NCBI GenBank assembly: GCA_022825925.1 | Contig: JAJDVW010000022.1 | Location: 248,001-312,000 of the forward strand | Direction: 5' to 3' | Length of the DNA: 64,000 nucleotides | DNA from: Pseudomonadales bacterium | Lineage (GTDB): Bacteria; Pseudomonadota; Gammaproteobacteria; Pseudomonadales; Azotimanducaceae | The notes under the pieces: generated by a model | The model's input: the letters and a program-made list of their open reading frames with translations, nothing else | What the model was told of the DNA's origin: nothing | Databases searched by the model: none | Made by a program: the position numbers and the translations under genes | Shown here: positions 22,937 to 29,962 of the stretch, in pieces | How the letters are laid out: each line of letters opens with the position of its first letter | How positions within the stretch are numbered: the first letter of the stretch is position 1

Positions 22937-25849
22937 CTACGGACGTGCCCCCGGCGTCAGCTTCACCGTGTGCCGGCCCCCGTCGCGCACGAACACCACT
23001 TCCACGGGCACATCGACTCTCACGTCGTCGAGGGCGTAGGTGTAGTCGTAGATGTTGGCGATGGCCTGTCCGGCGAACTCGACGATGACGTCGCCGCCCC
23101 TCAGGCCTGCCTCCTGCGCGGGGCCGCCCTCGATGACGTTCGAGAGCAGCAGCCCCTCCGTCTCGCTGGCGTAGTCCGGGACGGTGCCGGTGTAGGCGCG
23201 CACCGTGTCCCGGCTGCCGCCGCGCTGCAGCCGTCGCTCGACCCGCGCGAAGGCGAGGGGTTCGTCCCGGTCGGCGATGCGCCGGGCCAGCAGGGCGGTG
23301 AACCGGGCCACGCCACCGAGCGCGTCGTAGTCGAGCTTGTCCGGGCTGTCGCTGGGTCGGTGATAGTCCTCGTGCGCGCCGCTGAAGAGGTTCGCCGCGG
23401 GGATGCCGGCGTTGTAGAAGGTGGCGCTGTCCGTCGGCAGGTACGGGTCCGCCTGGAGCGCGAGGTCGAACCCCACGGGCACGTTCGCCGCCTCGATCAG
23501 ACCAGTCCAGTCGGGGCTCGAACCGACGCCCTGCACGTTCAACCGGTTCTCGCGGACGCGCCCGACCATGTCGAGGTTGACGTAGGCCGCGATCCGGTCC
23601 CCGGGGAGGGGACCGTCCTGCAGGAAGTGGGAAGAGCCGAGCAGCCCCAGTTCCTCCCCGCTCCACAATGCCAGCGCGACCGGTCGGCGGTGCCCCGTTC
23701 CTGCAAGCACCGCGGCAGCCTCGAGGACGGCGGCCACGCCCGACGCGTTGTCGTCGGCCCCGAGGTGCACCTGTCCCGTCTCGTGCTCGCGGGCGAGCGA
23801 GTTGCCGCCGTGGCCGTGTCCCAGGTGGTCGTAGTGTGCGCCCAGCACGACCCAGGACGCGTCTGCCCCCGCGGTGCCGAACAGCGCCCCGACCACGTTT
23901 CGCCCGGTCCGCCGCTCGCGCTCGAGCGCGGTGTCCAGCGTGACGCGAACATCGGGGAGTTCAAAGCCCGCGACATGGGGGTTGCCGGCGTCGAAACCGT
24001 GCTGGAGGTCCTCCAGCGTCCGTGCCGTCCCCGCGAACAGGAACTCCGCGGCCGCGCCGCCGATGCTGGCGACCGGAATGCCGGATCCGGCGGCGGCGGT
24101 GTCGAAGCGCATCGGGATCGTCCTGCCGGCACTGGGTGAGCGCGGACCCGTGACGACGAGCAGGCCCGCGGCGCCCGCTTCGCGGGCCGTCAGGGCCTTG
24201 TAGCGCAGGCCGGAGTAGCGGTTCAGGGTGGCGCGCACGTCACCCTCGGTGTCTTCCGGCACATAGCGCAGGACCACGACGATCTTGTCCTGGACGTCCA
24301 GGGTCGCGTAGCTGTCGTAGCCGAAGTCGGCGGAATCGGGCACGCGGATGCCGTAACCGGCGAACACCACGGCTCCGGCCGCCCGCCCGGACTCGGAAAA
24401 CCCGAGCGCCTGTACGCTGTCGGCGCCCGTGAACGTCTCCGCGCCGCCCGGGCCTTCGACTCGCAGGGAGGAGCCGACGTCACGCGCCCCGGCGGTGAAC
24501 TCGAACTCGATCTGCATGCTCTCCCGTCCGGGGAGCGGTTCGGCGCCGATGCGCGCGAGTTGGCCGGCGATGTAGTCCGCGGCCAGGCGCTCGCCGGCGG
24601 ACCCCGTGAGACGCCCTTCGAGTTCTGGCCCCGCCAGCCGTCTGACATGGTCTTCGAGCCCGACCGGGGCGGAGTCGGCCTGTTCCGCCGCGGACCGCAG
24701 GCGTTCGGGCGCCGCGCCCAGTGCGCGCAGTGCCGCGTCGTGGTCCCAGTCCGCCAGGTAGATCTGTCCGCCGCGCTCCCCGTGGCGATTCGACGTCCAC
24801 GCCAGCCTGCGTCCGTCGGGAGAGGGGACCGGCAGGCCGTCGAAACCCTCGGTGAAGGTCACGCGAACCGGTTCCTTCGCGCCGGCCGCGTCGACCATGA
24901 AGACCTCGAAGTTGTCGAAGCCGAGCTTGTTGGACGCGAAGAGCACGTACTCGCCGGAGGGGTGCGGGTAGGGCGCCCAGCTCATCGCCTCGAAGTCGGT
25001 GAGCCGCCGCGGGTCCGTCCCGTCCGGGTTCATCGACCAGAGATCGGCCTGGAGCCCGTCTTCGGTGAACCGGCGCCAGACGATCCGCGAGCCGTCGGCG
25101 AAGAAGAACGGACCGCCGTCGTACCCCGGTGTGTGCGTCAGGCGCCGCGGTTCGCTACCGTCGGAGCGCATGATCCAGATCTCGCCGAAGTACGCGGGAT
25201 CGGCTTCGAGCAGTCTCCGCTCGCGGGCGTCGAGCGCGCGGCCGTAGGCGTCCCGCGTGGACGTGAACGCGATCCACTCCCCGTCCGGCGAATAGCTGGC
25301 CTCGGCGTCGTAGCCGGGCGCTTCGGTCAGTCGTTTCGGGACGGCGCCCGGCGTGTTGGCCACCGCGTAGATCTCCATCTGCGGGTCGTAGTCCCACGTG
25401 TAGCGGCGCTCCTGGCCGGAAGCCCGGAACTCGAGTTCCTCCCGCTGCAGCTCGAGGGAGCGGGGGTCGTGGTGCGTGGATGCGAAAAGGATCTCCGAGC
25501 CGTCCGGGTGGAAGAAGGCGCAGGTCGTCTTGCCGACGCCGGTGGAGACCTGGCGGGTGTCTCCGGTCACGAGGTCGAGGAGGTAGATCTGGTAGAACGG
25601 GTTGTCGGGAAGACGCTCGCTCTGGAAGACCATCGATCGGCCGTCGGCGGAGAAGTAGCCCTCGCCGGAGCGCGCGCCCTCGTAGATCAGCCGGCGGGGC
25701 TGTTCGATGAACGTGCTCTCGTCGGCTTCGGGCTCCGCCGTGGCCGCGGGCCCCGGGGCGGACACCCCGGCTATCGACAGGGCGCAAAGGAGCCAGGCAC
25801 GCAGGTGCCGGGCAGGACTCGGGGCGCCTCCCGTTCCGTCGGTCGACAA
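22937..25849 (-). CDS. Exported TolB-like propeller / M28 metallopeptidase / PDZ protein
   Basis: 970 residues. TTG start at 25849 is supported by GGAGG nine bases upstream and a following signal peptide (RAWLLCALSIAGVSAPGPA). Residues ~45-480 hold repeated PD40 blades (SADGRSMVFQSERL, SPDGEWIAFTSTRD, HPSGEYVLFASNK). A PA-type insert precedes the M28 zinc peptidase: GAHYDHLGHG, LGADDNASGV, WSGEELGLLGS, NLDMVGR and AHEDYHRPSDSPDKLD hold the metal ligands and catalytic Glu. A PDZ domain (SNVIEGGPAQEAGLRGGDVI) ends the chain. It should be a periplasmic or secreted aminopeptidase. The fusion of propeller and peptidase is uncommon in one chain. Confidence 0.88.
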   Translation of the reverse strand: MSTDGTGGAPSPARHLRAWLLCALSIAGVSAPGPAATAEPEADESTFIEQPRRLIYEGARSGEGYFSADGRSMVFQSERLPDNPFYQIYLLDLVTGDTRQVSTGVGKTTCAFFHPDGSEILFASTHHDPRSLELQREELEFRASGQERRYTWDYDPQMEIYAVANTPGAVPKRLTEAPGYDAEASYSPDGEWIAFTSTRDAYGRALDARERRLLEADPAYFGEIWIMRSDGSEPRRLTHTPGYDGGPFFFADGSRIVWRRFTEDGLQADLWSMNPDGTDPRRLTDFEAMSWAPYPHPSGEYVLFASNKLGFDNFEVFMVDAAGAKEPVRVTFTEGFDGLPVPSPDGRRLAWTSNRHGERGGQIYLADWDHDAALRALGAAPERLRSAAEQADSAPVGLEDHVRRLAGPELEGRLTGSAGERLAADYIAGQLARIGAEPLPGRESMQIEFEFTAGARDVGSSLRVEGPGGAETFTGADSVQALGFSESGRAAGAVVFAGYGIRVPDSADFGYDSYATLDVQDKIVVVLRYVPEDTEGDVRATLNRYSGLRYKALTAREAGAAGLLVVTGPRSPSAGRTIPMRFDTAAAGSGIPVASIGGAAAEFLFAGTARTLEDLQHGFDAGNPHVAGFELPDVRVTLDTALERERRTGRNVVGALFGTAGADASWVVLGAHYDHLGHGHGGNSLAREHETGQVHLGADDNASGVAAVLEAAAVLAGTGHRRPVALALWSGEELGLLGSSHFLQDGPLPGDRIAAYVNLDMVGRVRENRLNVQGVGSSPDWTGLIEAANVPVGFDLALQADPYLPTDSATFYNAGIPAANLFSGAHEDYHRPSDSPDKLDYDALGGVARFTALLARRIADRDEPLAFARVERRLQRGGSRDTVRAYTGTVPDYASETEGLLLSNVIEGGPAQEAGLRGGDVIVEFAGQAIANIYDYTYALDDVRVDVPVEVVFVRDGGRHTVKLTPGARP

Positions 25850-25878
25850 GGTCTGGCCTCCGTGCGTAGTGCGACGGA

Positions 25879-26120
25879 TCAAGTGTGCACGACCAGGCGC
25901 CCGAGCGTCTCGTGCCGCTCGACGCGAATCCGCGTGCCGTAGGTGCGGGTCAGCAGCGCGTCCCGAAACACCGCCTCGGGGTGACCGGTGGCCGCGACGG
26001 TCCCGTCGGCGAGGAGCACGGCGCGGTCGGCGAAACGAGCGGCGAGGTTGAGGTCGTGGAGCACGACCAGTACCCCGATCCAGCGCTGGGCCGCCCGGCG
26101 TGCGAGACGTAGCGCCAGGA
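25879..26120 (-). pseudogene. hmuV: hmuV C-terminal fragment
   Basis: Reads ELLALRLARRAAQRW, VLVVLHDLNLAARFADRAV and LLADGTVAATGHPEAVF, the end of a haem ABC transporter ATPase including the H-loop His (LHD). It lacks the Q-loop, the LSGGE signature and Walker B, roughly 75 residues that should lie between this piece and the N-terminal piece at 27712-27973. Upstream it runs into repeat-like sequence and then the IS110 element. It cannot make a working ATPase. Confidence 0.8.
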
Positions 26121-26130
26121 GTTCTCGCAG

Positions 26131-26162
26131 CGGGTTCGCTGCGCTGACGCGCAGGGAACCCG
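26131..26162. repeat. Large hairpin resembling the 91-bp repeat, left of IS110
   Basis: GGGTTC, G, CTGCGC, loop TGAC, GCGCAG, G, GAACCC forms two perfect 6-bp stems with one G/G mismatch, extended by an outer C-G pair. It shares CGCTGACGCG..GGAA and, 40 bp on, TTGGCGTT with repeat copy A in the same order. It may be a diverged repeat copy or structured IS110 end RNA. Confidence 0.55.
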
Positions 26163-26244
26163 TGACGTACGCGTCGCGCTTGGCGTTGGTGTAAAAATCG
26201 GTCGCGCTGGGCGCGAGGCCTTGCAGGCACTGGTGCATGCATGC

Positions 26245-27710
26245 CCGTCTAGGAGTTTGGCCCGGACCGTGATCGGCGTTTTGACGCTGGTGGCGCGGCC
26301 CATCGGTCGCGACCCCGCATGCAAGAGTGAACGTTTCCGCCACGGTCTCGCCCAGCGCGACCGTTGACGATGGTGGAGGATTTGCGGATGACTGACAAGG
26401 CGGCGGCGCCGTTGGAGATCGTGCACCCCGATTGCGCGGGGATCGACGTGGGCAAGCGCAAGCATTACGTGGCGGTGGACGGGTCGCGGTTCGAGCGACC
26501 GGTTCGGCACTTCGGGACGTTCACGCGCGACCTGGAGGCGATCGCGGAGTGGCTGTCCTCGCGTGGCGTTCGCGAGGTGGCGATGGAGTCCACCGGGGTG
26601 TACTGGATTCCGCTGCTCGAGGTGCTCGACCGGGCGGGCTTCGAGGTGCACCTGGTGAACCCGCGCGCGACCAAGCAGGTGAGCGGGCGCAAGAGCGACG
26701 TGCTGGACTGCCAGTGGATCCGGCAACTGATGAGTTACGGTCTGCTGCGCGGCGCGTTCCGCGCGTCCGACGAGCTGTGTCCGATGCGCTCGTACGCGCG
26801 CCAGCGCGAACAACTCATCCGCGACCGCAGCCGCGCGGTGCAGCACATGCAGAAGGCGCTGACGCAGATGAACGTGCAGCTGGACAACGTGCTCAGCGAC
26901 ATCATGGGCAAGACCGGCCAGTTGATCGTGCGCGCCATCGTCGCGGGCGAACGCGACGGCGCGGCCCCGGCCAGGTTCCGCGACCGCCGCTGCAAGGCCG
27001 ACGAGGCGACCATCGCCGCGAGCCTGCGCGGCAACTGGCGCGACGAGCACCTGTTCGCCCTGGCCCAGGCGCTGATGCGCCACGACATGCTGCAGGGACA
27101 GATCGAGGCGTGCGAGGCGCGCATCGACGCCGAGCTGGAGCGACACGCCGGCATGGACGCGCCGCCAGTGGCCCGGTCCCGCGAACGCGCCCTGCGCGAA
27201 CGACTGCGCGCGATGCTCGGGGTCGACCTGACGGCCATGCCCACGGTCGGCGTGGAGACCGCCCTGACGCTGGCGGCGGAGGTCGGCGCGGACTGTCGCG
27301 CTTTCCGACCGCCGCCCACTTCTGCTCGTGGCTTGGCTTGGCACCGGGCACGCGCATCAGCGGCGACAAGCGCCTCGGCGGCCCGCCGGCGCGACGCGCC
27401 AACCGCCTCGGCCAGGCGTTGCGCATGGCGGCGAGTACCGCCCGCAACAACAAGACCGCCATCGGCGCCGCACATCGACGGCGCCTGGCGCGCATGGACG
27501 CCGCCAAGGCCGTCAAGGCCACCGCCCACCAGTTGGCCCGGTTGATGTACGCCATGCTGACCCGCGGCGAGGAATACGTCGAGCGCGACCTCGCCGCGAT
27601 GGAAACCGAGCGCCGCGACCGCCAGATCAAAAACCTGCAGCGTCAGGCGCGACACTTCAACCTGACCCTCGTCCCTGAGGAACAGGCCGCCTGAAGGAGT
27701 TAGTTCCATG
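26245..27710 (+). mobile_element. IS110-family insertion sequence (ends approximate)
   Basis: Contains one frameshifted IS110-type transposase and ~140 bp of non-coding DNA upstream of it with short self-complementary segments (for example GGTCGCGACC near 26308). IS110 elements lack classical terminal inverted repeats and make no target duplication, so I cannot fix the ends; AGGAGTT occurs near both (26250 and 27697). It sits inside the hmuV remnant. Immediately to the right is TTCCATGCAAG, the same 11 bases that end repeat copies A and B. Confidence 0.8.
26388..27694 (+). pseudogene. IS110-family transposase, frameshifted
   Basis: ATG 26388 follows GGAGG. The N-terminal DEDD RuvC-like domain is intact: CAGIDVGKRKHYVAV (Asp), AMESTGVYWIPLLE (Glu) and KSDVLDCQWIRQL (Asp). 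At about 27298 the frame breaks: GADC RAF reads into nonsense, while the other frame continues with SRFPTAAHFCSWLGLAPG, then ALRMAASTARNN, which holds the Tnp_20 catalytic Ser, and ends at 27694. One base is missing near GGACTGTCGCG. Uninterrupted it would be about 435 residues, the normal size. Real inactivation or sequencing error cannot be told apart here. Confidence 0.85.
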
Positions 27711-27711
27711 C

Positions 27712-27973
27712 AAGCGCCTGCCGGCTTCCCCGCACCCATCCCATGCCCAGGATCTCCTCGACCGTGAAGTCGAAGACCACGTCCATGGATTGCGCCATCA
27801 CGCTGCGCCGGGTCGCGAGTTCTCCCGTCTCGATGCGGGCGAGTGCAGTGCCATGCAGGCGGACATCGCCGTTCGTCGGGGACAACTCGCCGGAGAGGAC
27901 CCGCACCAGGCTCGACTTGCCGGCTCCGTTCGGCCCCCAGCCGGACGTTCACTTCGCGGGCCCCGAGCGTCAC
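27712..27973 (-). pseudogene. hmuV: hmuV N-terminal fragment
   Basis: GTG at 27973 overlaps the hmuU stop (GTGA) and gives [13 protein letters not shown], the usual first strand. The next residues should be ~20 residues of the first beta sheet, but the sequence jumps, out of frame, directly to Walker [18 protein letters not shown], then [18 protein letters not shown], and is cut at the IS110 edge. The jump falls in GGCTGGGGGCC, consistent with slippage between two GCTGGG copies. The gene thus carries an internal deletion, a frameshift and a transposon. Confidence 0.8.
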
Positions 27974-29106
27974 CGCGGGCGCACCCTGGCGATGAGCCAG
28001 AGGAAGAACGGGGCGCCGAGGGCGCTGGTGACCAGGCTGATCGGCAGTTCGGCCGGTGCCGTCACGGTGCGGGCGACCAGGTCGGCGAGGATCGTCAGGC
28101 CGGCCCCGAGCAGCGCCGCGGCAGGCATCAGGTAACGGTGGCCCGCACCGACCAGGAGTCGGGCCAGGTGCGGCACGACCAGGCCGATGAAGCCGACCAT
28201 GCCGGACACCGCGACGCCGGCCCCGACCACCGTGGCGGCACTGAAGATGACGCGGCGCTTGAGGCGCCTCACGTCGATGCCAAGGTGGAACGCCTGCGGT
28301 TCGCCGAGTTGCAGGAGATCGAGGGGCCGGACCTGGCGGAGGAGGACGCCGGCGGCGGCCGCGATCAGCAGGGCGACGGGCAGGGTCAGCGACCAGCTTG
28401 CACGGCCGAAGCTGCCCATCATCCAGAAGACGAGACTCCGCAACTGCCCGTCGTCGCTCACGTACTGGAAGCCGCCGATCACGACGCCGGCAAGTGCGTT
28501 GACGGCGATGCCCACCAGCAGGATCGTGACGATGCTGAAGTGCCCGAAGCGTTCGGCGAACGCGTACAGGAAAAGCGTGACCAGGGCCGCGCCGGCCACG
28601 GCCGCGAGCGGCAGGGCGTATGGCGTGACCCAGGCGCCGAGCGCCAGCGCCGAACCGAGTACGATCATCGCGATCGCGCCGACGGCGGCGCCGCTGGAGA
28701 CGCCGATGAGGCCGGGGTCGGCGAGCGGATTGCGGAACATGCCCTGCAGGGCGGTGCCGGAGACGGCCAGGGCAGTGCCGACGAGGCCTGCCAGGACCAC
28801 CACCCGCGGAGCGCGGATATCGAGGAGCACGGCCCGGTGCAGGCCGTCTCCGGCGTCGAACAGGTACGCGAACGGAATGGCGGCGGCTCCGTGCGTGAGC
28901 GCGGTCACCGCCGCGGCCACCAGGCCCAGAGCGAGCAGCGCCACCGCGGCGGGCCGTCTGGGCGTTTCGGGAAGCCACCCGCAAGGCGGCGCGGCCGACA
29001 CCGCCGACTTGCATGGAAGTACGCCCCCGGCGACGGGGGAGAAGCCTGCACTTCCTCGCGTGTCAGCGGTCGGGGAAGCTCCCCCGGCTGAAGGCTCCTG
29101 ATTCAT
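27970..29106 (-). CDS. hmuU: Haem ABC transporter permease HmuU (FecCD family)
   Basis: 378 residues. IRAPRVVVLAGLVGTALAVS, GTALQGMFRNPLADPGLIG, SSGAAVGA and GFIGLVVPHLARLLVG are FecCD hallmarks, with 9-10 membrane helices. ATG 29106 overlaps the hmuT stop (ATGA). Codons 4 to ~33 (within EPSAGGASPTADTRGSAGF and onward to PCKS) are encoded by the 91-bp repeat copy B inserted in frame, giving an N-terminal extension absent from normal permeases; an internal GTG at SAVSAAPP could restore a normal start. Downstream hmuV is destroyed, so transport by this permease would need another ATPase. Confidence 0.88.
   Translation of the reverse strand: MNQEPSAGGASPTADTRGSAGFSPVAGGVLPCKSAVSAAPPCGWLPETPRRPAAVALLALGLVAAAVTALTHGAAAIPFAYLFDAGDGLHRAVLLDIRAPRVVVLAGLVGTALAVSGTALQGMFRNPLADPGLIGVSSGAAVGAIAMIVLGSALALGAWVTPYALPLAAVAGAALVTLFLYAFAERFGHFSIVTILLVGIAVNALAGVVIGGFQYVSDDGQLRSLVFWMMGSFGRASWSLTLPVALLIAAAAGVLLRQVRPLDLLQLGEPQAFHLGIDVRRLKRRVIFSAATVVGAGVAVSGMVGFIGLVVPHLARLLVGAGHRYLMPAAALLGAGLTILADLVARTVTAPAELPISLVTSALGAPFFLWLIARVRPR
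29008..29098 (-). repeat. 91-bp palindromic interspersed repeat, copy B, inside hmuU
   Basis: Reverse complement of copy A (13104-13194), 74 of 91 identical, no gaps. It lies wholly within the 5' end of hmuU, in frame and without a stop on the hmuU strand. 91 is not a multiple of three, so the insertion must have been accompanied by another small change, or the flanking bases compensate. Confidence 0.85.
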
Positions 29107-29962
29107 CCGGAGGGCGGCTTGCGCAGCATGCGGGCGACATCAAGGGCGGTCGCGAGCGTGCGGGGGCCGAACCCCAGCAGCGCCATGCCGCCCAGCGTCA
29201 CGATGCGCCCCTCCCGGGCGGCGGTGGTCAGCCGGAGGGCCGGGGAAGAGGCAGCGGAGCGCGCCGCGTGGGTGTCGGAGGCGTCACGCGCGGCCATGAG
29301 GACGAAGTCGGGGTTCGCGGTGGCCATCGCTTCCGGGGACATCGGCTTCCAGCCGGTGACGTCCGCGAACACGTTGTCGGCTTGCACCATTTGCAGAAGG
29401 CCGTCTCCAGAGGTGCCGCGCCCGGCGGCCAGCGGGGCGCCCTCGGCCGAGCCCAGGAGCAACCGACGCGCGGGCGAGGTCCGGAGGCCGTGTTGGCGAG
29501 CGCCGCCAGCGCCTCGACCTGCGGTGCGAGACGGGACCCGATCACGCGCTCGCCGGCGGATGCCAGGTCGAGTACACCGGCGACGCAGCGGACCTTCGCC
29601 AGGATCCCCGAGGCCGAGGGCGTCTCCGGGACGCGCGTCACCTCGACGCCGGTGCGTTCGAGCTGGGTGAGGACCTCGGGCGGCCCCATGTCGTCCTCGC
29701 CGAGGATGAGGCTCGGTGCCAGGGAGAGGAGCCCCTCCACCGACAGGGCGCGTACGTACCCGGCCGAGGGCAGGCCGCTCGCCTCCGGCGGGAAGTCCGA
29801 GGTGATGTCAACCGCGACGATGCGATCCTCGGCGCCCAGCAGATAGAGGATCTCGGTCAGCGAGCCGCCGGCGACGGCGATCCTCGAACTGTCCGCGGCC
29901 GGCTCGCATGCGAGCGCGCCGCCGGCCAGCAGCGCGGTGACGGCGAGGACGCGATGCAGCAT
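29103..29962 (-). pseudogene. hmuT: hmuT, haem-binding periplasmic protein, frameshifted
   Basis: ATG 29962 overlaps the receptor stop (TGATG). Signal peptide/lipobox-like MLHRVLAVTALLAGGALAC, then RIAVAGGSLTEILYLLGAED, VDITSDFPP and LSVEGLLSLAPSLILGE, all typical of HmuT. Near 29465 the frame is lost (SGPRPRVGCSW...), while LLLGSAEGAPLAAGRGTSGD continues in the next frame to the stop at 29103. Either two extra G residues or one missing base explains it. Without the shift the protein would be ~285 residues, normal length. Confidence 0.85.
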
